Assembly (NCBI RefSeq): GCF_000009765.2
Contig: NC_003155.5
Coordinates: forward strand, 8,308,001-8,372,000
Length of the DNA stretch: 64,000 nt
Direction of reading: 5' to 3'
From: Streptomyces avermitilis MA-4680 = NBRC 14893
GTDB lineage: Bacteria; Actinomycetota; Actinomycetes; Streptomycetales; Streptomycetaceae
Both the position numbers and the translations under genes were made by a program. The notes beneath the pieces were generated by a model that saw only the letters and a program-made list of their open reading frames with translations, was not told where the DNA came from and ran no database searches. This document shows positions 17,726-31,521 of this stretch, in pieces (the stretch's first letter is position 1; the number at the start of each line of letters is the position of its first letter).

Positions 17726-19396
17726 CTATTCGCCGGACAGCACCGCCTGAGCCGCGTTGCGCGCCTCTTCGGCCGTGTCCGCGGCACGTGCGGCGGCCGC
17801 GGCCCGCTCGCACTGGGCCAGCGTGTACTTCGCCAGCGTCGCCCGTACATAAGGAATCGACGCCGCACCCATCGACAGGGAGGTGACACCCAGACCGGTC
17901 AGCACACACGCGAGCAGCGGGTCCGACGCGGCCTCGCCACAGACGCCACAGCTCTTGCCCTCGGCCTTCGCCGCCTCGGCGGACAGCGCGACCAGGTCGA
18001 GCAGAGCGGGCTGCCACGGGTCCTGCAGCCGCGACACGGCACCCACCTGCCGGTCGGCGGCGAAGGTGTACTGGGCGAGGTCGTTGGTCCCCAGCGAAAG
18101 GAACTCGACCTCCTGGAGGATCGAGCGCGCCCGCAGCGCGGCCGACGGAATCTCCACCATCGCGCCGAACTTCGCCTGCAGCCCGGCCTCCCGGCACGCG
18201 TCCGCGAACGCCTTGGCGTCGGTACGGTCCGCCACCATCGGAGCCATGACCTCGAGGTAGACGGGCAGTCCCTCCGCCGCCTTGGCCAGTGCGGTCAGCT
18301 GCGTGCGCAGCACGTCGGGGTGTTCGAGCAGAATCCGCAGACCGCGCACGCCCAGCGCCGGGTTCGGCTCGTCCGCCGGAGTCAGGAACTCCAGCGGCTT
18401 GTCCGCGCCCGCGTCGAGCACTCGCACGACGACACGGCCCTCGGGGAACGCCTCGAGAACCTGGCGGTACGCCTCGACCTGCTTCTCCTCGCTCGGCGCG
18501 TTCTTGCTGTCATCGAGGAAGAGGAACTCGGTACGGAACAGACCGACACCCTCGGCCCCCGCCTCGACGGCGGCAGGCACGTCAGCGGGACCGCCGACAT
18601 TGGCCAGCAGCGGCACCTTGTGCCCGTCGGAGGTGGCGCCCGGCCCGGTGGACGCGGACAGCGCGGCCTTGCGCTCGGCGGCCGCGGCCTCCAGCTGTTC
18701 CTTCTTCTCCGGACTCGGATTCACGAAGATCTCACCGGTGCTGCCGTCCACGGCGATCACTATGCCTTCGCCGATCTCACCCGCACCCGGCAGCGCAACC
18801 ACGGCGGGCACACCCAACGCCCGCGCCAGAATCGCGCTGTGGCTGGTCGGCCCGCCCTCCTCGGTCACGAAACCGAGAACCAGGGTCGGGTCCAGCAGAG
18901 CGGTGTCGGCGGGCGCGAGGTCACGCGCGATGAGGACGTAGGGCTCGTCGCTGTCCGGGACACCCGGCATGGGCACCCCCAACAGCCGGGCGACGATACG
19001 GTTCCGCACGTCGTCGAGGTCGGCCACACGCCCGGCCAGGTACTCACCCGCGCCGGCCAGCAGGGCACGGTACGAGGCGAAGGCGTCGTACACCGCGCGC
19101 TCCGCGGTGCTGCCGACGGCGATGCGACGCTCCACGTCCGCCATCAACTCGGGGTCCTGGGCCATCAGTGCCTGAGCCTCGAGCACCGCCTGTGCTTCGC
19201 CCCCCGCCAGGTTGCCGCGCGCAATCAGGTCGGCCGCCACAGCGTCCACGGCCTTGTGGGCGCGCCCCTGTTCGCGCTCCGCGTCCTCCGCCGGAATCTG
19301 CTTGGCAGGCGGTTCCAGCACCGCCGTCCCCATGTGCCGAACCTCGCCGATCGCCACACCGTGGCTCACGCCGACGCCTCGCAGCGTTGTCTCCAT
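17726..19396 (-). CDS. ptsI: PTS enzyme I (phosphoenolpyruvate-protein phosphotransferase)
   Basis: The 556-residue product matches the length of enzyme I. The phosphorylated histidine is His186 in GGPTSHSAILAR, the PEP-binding domain has SLGTNDLAQYTFAADR, and the active cysteine is in SCGVCGEAASDP. It takes phosphate from PEP and passes it to HPr, which feeds sugar-specific EIIA proteins. It lies 76 bp downstream of crr on the same strand, so general and glucose-type PTS parts are linked. I looked for the DasR palindrome (TGGTCTAGACCA-like) that controls PTS genes in Streptomyces and did not see a good match in the crr-ptsI gap. Confidence 0.97.
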   Translation of the reverse strand: METTLRGVGVSHGVAIGEVRHMGTAVLEPPAKQIPAEDAEREQGRAHKAVDAVAADLIARGNLAGGEAQAVLEAQALMAQDPELMADVERRIAVGSTAERAVYDAFASYRALLAGAGEYLAGRVADLDDVRNRIVARLLGVPMPGVPDSDEPYVLIARDLAPADTALLDPTLVLGFVTEEGGPTSHSAILARALGVPAVVALPGAGEIGEGIVIAVDGSTGEIFVNPSPEKKEQLEAAAAERKAALSASTGPGATSDGHKVPLLANVGGPADVPAAVEAGAEGVGLFRTEFLFLDDSKNAPSEEKQVEAYRQVLEAFPEGRVVVRVLDAGADKPLEFLTPADEPNPALGVRGLRILLEHPDVLRTQLTALAKAAEGLPVYLEVMAPMVADRTDAKAFADACREAGLQAKFGAMVEIPSAALRARSILQEVEFLSLGTNDLAQYTFAADRQVGAVSRLQDPWQPALLDLVALSAEAAKAEGKSCGVCGEAASDPLLACVLTGLGVTSLSMGAASIPYVRATLAKYTLAQCERAAAAARAADTAEEARNAAQAVLSGE

Positions 19397-19472
19397 CTCA
19401 CCCGTCTCCGATAGTGCGGCGACTCCCGCCGCCGTGATGATTGTCTGCCTGCCGTCTAATACGGCGTTGATG

Positions 19473-19922
19473 TCACTGCCAGGAGAAGAGCGGGTCGCCG
19501 GCCTTCACGTCGCCCTCGTCACGGACATCGCCCAGCGAATCGACCGTGGCCTCGAGTGCCACGACCGGGCACACCGGGGACTTGCCGGCTTCCTCGACGG
19601 CGGCCGGGTTCCAACGGACCACGGCCTGCCCGCGCGTCACGGTGTCACCCTTGTTGACGAGCAGCTCGAAGCCCTCGCCGTTGAGCTGGACGGTGTCGAT
19701 GCCGAGGTGCGTCAGCACCCCGTGTCCCTCACCGTCGACGACCACGAAGGCGTGCGGATGAAGCGAGACGATGACTCCGTCCACAGGGGCGACAGCCTCC
19801 GAGGGCTCGCGCACGGGGTCGATCGCCGTGCCGGGGCCGACCATCGCCCCGGAGAAGACGGGGTCCGGCACTGCGGCGAGTCCGATGGCGCGTCCTGCAA
19901 GAGGGGACGTCACGGTGGTCAT
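19473..19922 (-). CDS. crr: PTS EIIA component, glucose/Crr type
   Basis: The 149-residue product has the two EIIA-Glc active-site histidines, His57 in HPHAF and the phosphorylated His72 in LTHLGIDTV. It accepts phosphate from HPr and hands it to EIIB domains of glucose-superfamily permeases, including N-acetylglucosamine systems in Streptomyces. As a free-standing domain it can also be a regulatory signal. It is the promoter-proximal gene of crr-ptsI, transcribed away from the rRNA operon. Confidence 0.96.
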   Translation of the reverse strand: MTTVTSPLAGRAIGLAAVPDPVFSGAMVGPGTAIDPVREPSEAVAPVDGVIVSLHPHAFVVVDGEGHGVLTHLGIDTVQLNGEGFELLVNKGDTVTRGQAVVRWNPAAVEEAGKSPVCPVVALEATVDSLGDVRDEGDVKAGDPLFSWQ

Positions 19923-20223
19923 GGGAAGCCTCCCAGGGGTGGAGATTCAAATGGGCCGTCACTGCCTGTCCCGGACGGCGCACTGTTGAGCAGCGTATGT
20001 CATATGAAGTGCCGGTTCCCCGCGAGACGGACCGGTTGACAGCCCTAGGAGCAGAGCGCAAACGATTTGCGCCCACTCGACGCCCCAGGTACAGTCGTAC
20101 TCCTGCTTGAGGCTGAGCGACGCGACCAAGTGTCCCCGCCGGGCAGCATCCAACTTGTCAGATCCTATCTCGGGGTCTCGTTCTGCATGTCCGCAGGACG
20201 GTGGTCAGAGAGACGGAAAAACG

Positions 20224-20320
20224 CTGATAGAGTCGGAACCGCCGGAAAGGGAAACGCGAAAGCGGAAACCTGGAAAGCGCCGAGGAAATCGGATCGGAAA
20301 ACGATCTGATAGAGTCGGAA
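20224..20320 (+). repeat. Direct repeat CTGATAGAGTCGGAA, two copies 82 bp apart, probable rRNA -10 boxes
   Basis: The 15-bp sequence occurs identically at 20224-20238 and 20306-20320. Each contains TAGAGT, close to the -10 of Streptomyces rRNA promoters. The matching -35 regions are not clear. Confidence 0.6.
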
Positions 20321-20395
20321 ACGCAAGACCGAAGGGAAGCGCCCGGAGGAAAGCCTGAGAGAGTCTCTCGGGTGAGTACAAAGGAAGCGTCCGTT

Positions 20396-20443
20396 CCTTG
20401 AGAACTCAACAGCGTGCCAAAAATCAACGCCAGATATGTTGAT
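20396..20443 (+). promoter_or_regulatory. Putative antitermination/processing element of the rRNA leader
   Basis: CCTTGAGAACTCAACAG contains a TTGAGAACT box that recurs before the 23S gene (TTTGAGAACTGCAC near 22404). It is followed by an ATCAAC...GTTGAT stem. The pairing of a conserved box and a stem resembles boxA/boxB of rRNA antitermination. Confidence 0.5.
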
Positions 20444-20597
20444 ACCCCGTCTCCGGCCGATCGGCTGGGACGAGGTTCCTTTGAAAAAGTCCTGCCGACG
20501 TTGTTCGGTAGGCGCACAGCGAGGACGCTGTGAACGGCTGGGCTTATTCCGCCCGGCTGTTCCGCTCTCGTGGTGTCGTCCCGATTACGGGAAAACA

Positions 20598-25558
<4,961 letters not shown>

Positions 25559-25645
25559 AGTTGCTCGCGTCCACTGTGTTGGTTCTGAAACCACGAACAA
25601 CCCCATTCCATGGTCACGGGATGGTGCGGTTGACAGTTTCATAGT

Positions 25646-25764
25646 GTTTCGGTGGTCATAGCGTGAGGGAAACGCCCGGTTACATTCCGAACCCGGAAGC
25701 TAAGCCTTACAGCGCCGATGGTACTGCAGGGGGGACCCTGTGGGAGAGTAGGACGCCGCCGAAC
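25646..25764 (+). rRNA. rrf: 5S ribosomal RNA
   Basis: The 119-nt sequence from GTTTCGGTGGTCATAGCG to the complementary CGCCGCCGAAC end has the 5S consensus CCGAACCCGGAAGCTAAGC. It lies 88 bp after 23S, completing the operon. Confidence 0.96.
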
Positions 25765-25773
25765 TTCTTTTAG

Positions 25774-25820
25774 AGCTCCGGCTCTTGGGCAATATGCCCA
25801 AGAGCCGGAGCTTTTTTGTT
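25774..25820 (+). terminator. Rho-independent terminator of the rRNA operon
   Basis: A perfect 17-bp stem (25774-25790 with 25796-25812) encloses a 5-nt AATAT loop and is followed by a T-tract (TTTTTGTTTT). It is the strongest intrinsic terminator in the window. Confidence 0.95.
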
Positions 25821-25914
25821 TTCCGGGGCGTCGCCACCCCTCTGCACCCGGGTCTGACGGCTGCGGGTAGGGTCAGGGGGCATCGTTGGCTCGTTTCCCA
25901 CAGGAGGCCCCCGG

Positions 25915-26523
25915 GTGGAGGTCCAGGAGACCCGCGTCCAGACAGACCGGGTCCTCACCATCCCGAACATCCTCAGCATGGCGCGGCTCGTCGGCGTACC
26001 CGTCTTCCTGTGGCTGATCCTCCGGCCCGAGTTCGGCGGCCCGAAGAGCGATGGCTGGGCGCTTCTGGTCCTGGCGCTGAGCGGCATCAGTGACTACCTG
26101 GACGGCAAGCTCGCCCGGCGCTGGAACCAGATCAGCAGCCTCGGCCGGCTCCTCGACCCCGCGGCTGACCGGCTCTACATTCTCTCGACTTTGGTGGGTC
26201 TCACCTGGCGCGAGATTCTGCCAATCTGGTTGACCGCCGCACTGCTGGCGCGAGAGCTGGTTCTGCTGGTGATGGTGGGTATCCTCAGGCGCCACGGCTA
26301 TCCGCCACCCCAGGTGAACTTCCTCGGGAAGGCCGCCACCTTCAACCTGATGTACGCCTTCCCCTTGCTGCTTCTGAGTGACTCAAGTGGATGGATCGGG
26401 TCACTCGCTGCTATTTTCGGATGGGCGTTCGCCGGATGGGGTACAACGCTGTATTGGTGGGCAGGAGTCCTCTACATGGTTCAGGTCCGCCGACTTGTCA
26501 GGGCGGACGCCGTAGCCGATTGA
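25915..26523 (+). CDS. CDP-alcohol phosphatidyltransferase (PgsA-like)
   Basis: The 202-residue membrane protein carries the complete family signature D-G-x2-A-R-x8-G-x3-D-x3-D (DYLDGKLARR then GRLLDPAADR, residues ~61-85) and several hydrophobic spans. It would join a CDP-linked lipid to an alcohol such as glycerol 3-phosphate or inositol phosphate. Its place before the DUF881 genes matches M. tuberculosis pgsA2 (Rv1822). The GTG start follows AGGAGG at about 8 nt. The exact alcohol substrate is not settled by the sequence. Confidence 0.9.
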   Translation: MEVQETRVQTDRVLTIPNILSMARLVGVPVFLWLILRPEFGGPKSDGWALLVLALSGISDYLDGKLARRWNQISSLGRLLDPAADRLYILSTLVGLTWREILPIWLTAALLARELVLLVMVGILRRHGYPPPQVNFLGKAATFNLMYAFPLLLLSDSSGWIGSLAAIFGWAFAGWGTTLYWWAGVLYMVQVRRLVRADAVAD

Positions 26524-26638
26524 TCCCGCCTGATTGGGCGGCCGTAGTGGCGCGATGGCCCGCGCGGGAAAACTGCGGGACAATCTAGATGGGTGAAGTC
26601 GGCTAGACCGTCGTCTCTCAGAGGAGGACGCTTCCGAC

Positions 26639-29134
26639 ATGAAGGCCGTCGTGATGGCCGGAGGCGAAGGCACACGCCTTCGCCCGATGACCTCGAGTAT
26701 GCCCAAGCCGCTCCTGCCGGTGGTAAACCGGCCGATCATGGAGCATGTCCTGCGGCTACTCAAAAGGCATGGGCTCAACGAGACCGTCGTAACTGTGCAG
26801 TTCTTGGCGTCTCTCGTCAAGAACTACTTCGGTGACGGCGAAGAGCTCGGCATGGAGCTCACTTATGCCAATGAGGAGAAGCCACTCGGTACCGCCGGGA
26901 GCGTCAAGAACGCCGAGGAAGCGCTGAAGGACGACACTTTCCTCGTCATCTCCGGTGATGCCCTGACCGACTTCGATCTCACCGAGCTGATCAATTTCCA
27001 CAAGGAAAAGGGTGCGCTGGTCACCGTCTGTCTGACGCGCGTGCCCAATCCTCTGGAATTCGGCATCACCATCGTCGACGAAGAAGGCAAGGTCGAGCGC
27101 TTCCTCGAGAAGCCCACCTGGGGACAGGTCTTCTCGGACACCGTGAACACGGGCATCTATGTCATGGAGCCCGAAGTCTTCAACTACGTCGAGGCCGACG
27201 TCTCCGTCGACTGGTCCGGCGATGTCTTCCCGCAGCTGATGAAGGACGGCAAGCCGGTCTACGGCTATGTCGCCGAGGGCTACTGGGAGGACGTGGGCAC
27301 CCACGAGAGCTATGTGAAGGCCCAAGCCGACGTCCTGGAGGGCAAGGTCGACGTCGAGATCGACGGCTTCGAGATCTCCCCGGGCGTATGGGTCGCGGAG
27401 GGTGCCGAAGTGCACCCCGACGCCGTGCTGCGCGGGCCGCTCTACATCGGTGACTACGCCAAGGTCGAGGCTGACGTCGAAATCCGCGAGCACACCGTCG
27501 TCGGGTCGAATGTCGTCGTGAAGAGCGGGGCCTTTCTGCACAGGGCCGTGGTCCACGACAACGTGTACATCGGGCAGCACAGCAATCTGCGTGGTTGCGT
27601 CATCGGCAAGAACACCGACATCATGCGGGCCGCCCGGATCGAGGACGGCGCCGTCATCGGCGACGAGTGTCTCGTCGGTGAAGAATCGATCATCCAGGGG
27701 AATGTGCGGGTCTACCCGTTCAAGACCATCGAGGCCGGCGCGTTCGTCAACACCTCGGTGATCTGGGAGTCGCGGGGGCAGGCGCATCTGTTCGGCGCCC
27801 GTGGCGTGACCGGGATCCTGAACGTGGAGATCACGCCGGAACTCGTCGTGCGGCTCGCGGGAGCGTATGCGACCACGCTCAAGAAGGGCTCGACCGTCAC
27901 CACGGCCCGTGACCACTCCCGAGGCGCGCGTGCGCTGAAGCGGGCGGTCATCTCGGCGCTGCAGACCAGCGCCATCGACGTACGCGACCTGGAGAACGTA
28001 CCGCTGCCCGTCGCGCGACAGCAGACCGCGAGAGGCAGCGCCGGCGGGATCATGATCCGTACGACGCCCGGGGTGCCGGACTCCGTGGACATCATGTTCT
28101 TCGACGGGCAGGGTGCCGACCTCTCGCAGGGCAGTCAGCGGAAGCTGGACCGAGTGTTCGCGCGGCAGGAGTACCGGCGAGCCTTCCCGGGAGAGATCGG
28201 GGACCTGCACTTCCCGGCGAGCGTCTTCGACTCGTACACCGGGTCGCTGCTGCGGAACGTCGACACGACCGGTATCTCCGAGTCGGGGCTCAAGGTCGTC
28301 GTGGACGCGTCGAACGGCAGTGCGGGGCTTGTGCTGCCCAGTCTGCTCGGCAAGCTGGGTGTCGACGCGCTCACCATCAACCCCGGCCTCGACGAGTCCC
28401 GGCCCACGGAGACGGCCGATGCGCGGCGCTCCGGGCTGGTGCGGCTCGGTGAGATCGTCGCATCCGCGAGGGCCGCGTTCGGCGTGCGCTTCGACCCCGT
28501 CGGTGAGCGACTGTCGCTCGTCGACGAGAAGGGGCGGATCGTCGAGGACGACCGGGCACTGCTCGTCATGCTCGACCTGGTGGCCGCGGAGCGACGCAGC
28601 GGCCGCGTGGCGCTGCCGGTGACGACGACCAGGATCGCTGAGCAGGTGGCGGCTTATCACGGGACGCAGGTCGAGTGGACGACCACGTCGCCCGATGATC
28701 TGACGCGGGTGGGAGGCGACGAATCGACCATCTTCGGTGGTGACGGGCGCGGCGGGTTCATCATCCCCGAGTTCAGCAGTGTCTTCGACGGTACGGCGGC
28801 CTTCGTGCGGCTGATCGGTCTGGTGGCGCGGACACAGCTCACGCTCAGCCAGATCGATGCGCGGATCCCGCGGGCCCACGTGCTGAAGCGTGACCTGGCG
28901 ACTCCTTGGGCCGTCAAGGGGCTGGTGATGCGGCGGGTCGTCGAGGCGGCCGGCGATCGCTTTGTCGACACGACGGACGGCGTGCGGGTCGTCGAGTCCG
29001 ACGGGCGTTGGGTGATGGTGCTGCCCGATCCCGCCGAGGCGGTCACACATCTGTGGGCCGAGGGGCCCGACGACGCCTCCGCGGAGGCCCTGCTCGACGA
29101 ATGGGCGGCGGTCGTGGACAGCGCCGGCCGCTGA
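26639..29134 (+). CDS. Nucleotidyltransferase (ManC/GlmU-like) fused to a degenerate phosphomannomutase-like domain
   Basis: This 831-residue protein starts with a sugar-phosphate nucleotidyltransferase domain (AGGEGTRLRP at 7-16, PKPLLPV at 22-28, residues ~1-235). A left-handed beta-helix of hexapeptide repeats follows (~245-375), then a phosphohexomutase-like domain (~385-825). The first half probably makes GDP-mannose (or a related NDP-sugar). In the mutase half the phosphoserine loop that should read TASHNP is RTTPGVP (473-480), and the metal loop that should be DxDxDR is FDPVGERL (618-625). It therefore cannot act as a normal mutase and may be structural or regulatory. It starts at ATG after GAGGAGG. 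Confidence 0.9.
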   Translation: MKAVVMAGGEGTRLRPMTSSMPKPLLPVVNRPIMEHVLRLLKRHGLNETVVTVQFLASLVKNYFGDGEELGMELTYANEEKPLGTAGSVKNAEEALKDDTFLVISGDALTDFDLTELINFHKEKGALVTVCLTRVPNPLEFGITIVDEEGKVERFLEKPTWGQVFSDTVNTGIYVMEPEVFNYVEADVSVDWSGDVFPQLMKDGKPVYGYVAEGYWEDVGTHESYVKAQADVLEGKVDVEIDGFEISPGVWVAEGAEVHPDAVLRGPLYIGDYAKVEADVEIREHTVVGSNVVVKSGAFLHRAVVHDNVYIGQHSNLRGCVIGKNTDIMRAARIEDGAVIGDECLVGEESIIQGNVRVYPFKTIEAGAFVNTSVIWESRGQAHLFGARGVTGILNVEITPELVVRLAGAYATTLKKGSTVTTARDHSRGARALKRAVISALQTSAIDVRDLENVPLPVARQQTARGSAGGIMIRTTPGVPDSVDIMFFDGQGADLSQGSQRKLDRVFARQEYRRAFPGEIGDLHFPASVFDSYTGSLLRNVDTTGISESGLKVVVDASNGSAGLVLPSLLGKLGVDALTINPGLDESRPTETADARRSGLVRLGEIVASARAAFGVRFDPVGERLSLVDEKGRIVEDDRALLVMLDLVAAERRSGRVALPVTTTRIAEQVAAYHGTQVEWTTTSPDDLTRVGGDESTIFGGDGRGGFIIPEFSSVFDGTAAFVRLIGLVARTQLTLSQIDARIPRAHVLKRDLATPWAVKGLVMRRVVEAAGDRFVDTTDGVRVVESDGRWVMVLPDPAEAVTHLWAEGPDDASAEALLDEWAAVVDSAGR

Positions 29135-29143
29135 GCACACGCG

Positions 29144-29183
29144 CGTGCCGGACAAGTGTCCCCAAGGGGGCCTGTCCGGCACG
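29144..29183 (+). terminator. Hairpin after the nucleotidyltransferase gene
   Basis: An 11-bp perfect stem (29144-29154 CGTGCCGGACA with 29173-29183 TGTCCGGCACG) lies 10 bp after the stop. It separates this gene from the DUF881 operon. Confidence 0.65.
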
Positions 29184-29224
29184 CCGGTGGGGCCATTCGG
29201 AGGTAGTACTCGCGACGTGCGACG

Positions 29225-30130
29225 ATGTGCGGCATGCCGCAGCCGCCCCCCGTTCGGAGCACCCCTACGCGCCCCCCGCGCCCGGACGCCTCCATGTCGC
29301 TGCTCACCAACGTCATGGATCACAGCCTCGACGACGGATATGCCGAGGCCGCCGCCCGGAAGAAGGCCGAGGGCACCGGCGGCATGCCGAAGACCGTGCG
29401 GGCCAAGCTAGGTCTCGCGGCCGGACTGGTCCTGGCGGCGCTGGTGGTGACCGTGGGTGCGGCGCAGGCGCGGATAGCGGCCCCGACGATCGCCAAGGAG
29501 CGTCAGGAGCTCGTCGACCGCATCGGGCGTGAGACCACGGTCGCGGACAAGCTCGAGAGCAGCGTCGACACTTTGCGGGACGACGTGAGCGCGCGGCAGC
29601 GCGAGGCACTGAAGAAGTACGGCGGCGGCGACCAGGCCGACGTAGTGGGCATCCTGTCGGGTGCCGTCGCAGTCCACGGCCCCGGGGTGAAGCTCGTCGT
29701 GGACGACGCCAAGGAAGCCAGCACCGGCGGCAACGGTGATCCGCGAGAGACCTCCGGGTTCTCCGACACCGGACGCGTCCGGGACCGCGACATGCAGCGT
29801 GTGGTGAACGGACTGTGGGAGTCCGGCGCCGAAGCCGTTGCGATCAACGGGCAGCGGTTGACGGCCCTGTCGGCCATCCGGGCCGCGGGTGACGCGATAC
29901 TGGTCGACAACAAGCCGCTCGTACCGCCGTACACGGTGCTCGCGGTGGGGGACGGCAAGCACCTCAGCACCGGGTTCCAGAACAGCCCCGACGGGCTGTA
30001 TCTGCACGCGTTGCAGGAGAACTACGGCATCCGGACCGGCATCTCCGTCCAGGGTGACGTCCGGCTGCCCGCCGCACCGAGTGTGATCGTACGTACAGCA
30101 CAGCCGAGCACAGAGAAGGGCACATCGTGA
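29225..30130 (+). CDS. DUF881 membrane-anchored protein (YlxW/YlxX family), first copy
   Basis: About 301 residues from the ATG at 29225 (an ATG at 29234 or 29294 is possible; no strong ribosome site separates them). One transmembrane span lies near residues 63-85 (LAAGLVLAALVVTVG), then a coiled-coil-like stretch, then the DUF881 domain (GPGVKLVVDD... INGQRLTALSAIR). The topology puts the domain outside the membrane. In Firmicutes, relatives sit beside ftsAZ together with the small basic protein, hinting at division or envelope function, but no activity is established. It overlaps the next gene by 4 bp (GTGA). Confidence 0.85.
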   Translation: MCGMPQPPPVRSTPTRPPRPDASMSLLTNVMDHSLDDGYAEAAARKKAEGTGGMPKTVRAKLGLAAGLVLAALVVTVGAAQARIAAPTIAKERQELVDRIGRETTVADKLESSVDTLRDDVSARQREALKKYGGGDQADVVGILSGAVAVHGPGVKLVVDDAKEASTGGNGDPRETSGFSDTGRVRDRDMQRVVNGLWESGAEAVAINGQRLTALSAIRAAGDAILVDNKPLVPPYTVLAVGDGKHLSTGFQNSPDGLYLHALQENYGIRTGISVQGDVRLPAAPSVIVRTAQPSTEKGTS

Positions 30131-30459
30131 TCGCCGTACTGGGCCTCGTCGTGGGAGTCGTGGCTGGATTGTTGGTCCGGCCCGAGGTTCCGGCGGTCGT
30201 GGAGCCTTACCTTCCCATTGCCGTCGTGGCCGCACTCGATGCCGTGTTCGGCGGTCTGCGTGCCATGCTCGACGGCATCTTCGACGACAAGGTCTTCGTG
30301 GTGTCGTTCCTGTCGAACGTCGTCGTCGCCGCGCTGATCGTCTTCCTGGGCGACAAGCTGGGTGTCGGCGCCCAGCTGTCCACCGGTGTCGTGGTCGTCC
30401 TCGGCATCCGCATCTTCTCCAACGCCGCGGCGATCCGTCGGCACGTCTTCAGGGCGTGA
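30127..30459 (+). CDS. Small basic protein family (DUF1290) membrane protein
   Basis: The 110-residue product consists mostly of three hydrophobic spans with a short basic tail (RRHVFRA). The family is always found between DUF881 genes in actinobacteria and near ftsZ in Bacillus relatives. GTGA overlaps with both neighbours make a tightly coupled three-gene operon. Confidence 0.88.
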   Translation: MIAVLGLVVGVVAGLLVRPEVPAVVEPYLPIAVVAALDAVFGGLRAMLDGIFDDKVFVVSFLSNVVVAALIVFLGDKLGVGAQLSTGVVVVLGIRIFSNAAAIRRHVFRA

Positions 30460-31331
30460 GACAGATGAGCCATGAGGACGAGACGCCCAAGGGACCGGAC
30501 ACGCCGGAGGCCGCCGAGCACCGGCTGCGCAGAGAGCTGCCGGAAGAGGTGCCCGAGACGGCCGCGGAGACCGCGAACGAGGACGCCACCAAGGGCTCCG
30601 GGCCTGGGTTGACCGGCCGTCAGCGCCTGGTGCAGGGACTGTGGCCGCCGCGCGTCAGCCGTGCGCAACTCATTGTCGCGCTGCTGCTGTTCGGCCTCGG
30701 CTTCGGTCTGGCCGTGCAGGTGGCGTCCAACAGTGACAGCGGCAACGCCTTGCGCGGGGCGCGCCAGGAGGATCTCGTACGCATCCTCGATGAACTCGAC
30801 AACCGCACACAGCGTCTTGCGGACGAGAAGCAAGGTCTCGAGGACCAGCGGTCCGAGCTGGAGAACAGCTCGAACCAGGCCGAGGAGGCCCGTAAGCAGA
30901 CGGTCGAGAAGGAGAAGCAACTCGGCATTCTGGCGGGCACGGTCGCGGCACAGGGACCTGGCATCACGATGACCATCGACGACCCGAAGGGGACGGTCCG
31001 GGCGGACATGCTGCTCGACGCGGTCCAGGAGTTGCGCGCGGCCGGCGCGGAGGCGATCCAGGTGAACGGTGTGAGGGTCGTCGCCAACACCTATCTGACG
31101 GACTCCGGCAAGAGTGTGAGTGTCGACGGGAACAAGATCAGCCAGCCGTATCGTTTCAAGGTCATCGGCAAGTCGCAGGACCTCGAGCCGGCGCTCAACA
31201 TCCCGGGTGGCGTGGTGCAGACTCTTGAGAAGGAGCAGGCCACCGTCGCGGTGGAGCGTTCGACGAAGATCATTGTGGACGCCTTGCGAGCGGCGAAGCG
31301 GCCTGACTACGCTCGGTCGTCCTCCGAGTGA
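30456..31331 (+). CDS. DUF881 membrane-anchored protein, second copy
   Basis: The product is 288-291 residues (GTG at 30456 in the coupling overlap, or ATG at 30465). It has an acidic cytoplasmic N-tail of ~65 residues, a transmembrane span near 70-90 (LIVALLLFGLGFGLAVQV), a coiled coil at ~105-155 (LDELDNRTQRLADEKQGLEDQ) and a C-terminal DUF881 domain (GPGITMTIDDP). It parallels Rv1825 in M. tuberculosis. It probably forms a membrane complex with the first DUF881 protein and the small basic protein, an inference from gene coupling only. Confidence 0.85.
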   Translation: MRQMSHEDETPKGPDTPEAAEHRLRRELPEEVPETAAETANEDATKGSGPGLTGRQRLVQGLWPPRVSRAQLIVALLLFGLGFGLAVQVASNSDSGNALRGARQEDLVRILDELDNRTQRLADEKQGLEDQRSELENSSNQAEEARKQTVEKEKQLGILAGTVAAQGPGITMTIDDPKGTVRADMLLDAVQELRAAGAEAIQVNGVRVVANTYLTDSGKSVSVDGNKISQPYRFKVIGKSQDLEPALNIPGGVVQTLEKEQATVAVERSTKIIVDALRAAKRPDYARSSSE

Positions 31332-31521
31332 ACGCGAGGTGCATGGGGGTCGCCCGGCGAGGGCATGAGGTTGCGGGGGGTCGGCGCACCGAATGGGTGG
31401 TGCGTGGTGGAAACTGTCTGGTGGATACGGACGTTGTGAGGATGTCCGGGTCGACCGGTGTGTTCAATCAGGGTTCGTCCTGCCCCACGGGCGGGTCTGT
31501 TTCGGTCAAGGGGAATCGCCC

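Noticed and set aside
19397..20060. DasR operator at crr/ptsI
   Set aside because: No sequence close to TGGTCTAGACCA is present in the intergenic regions.
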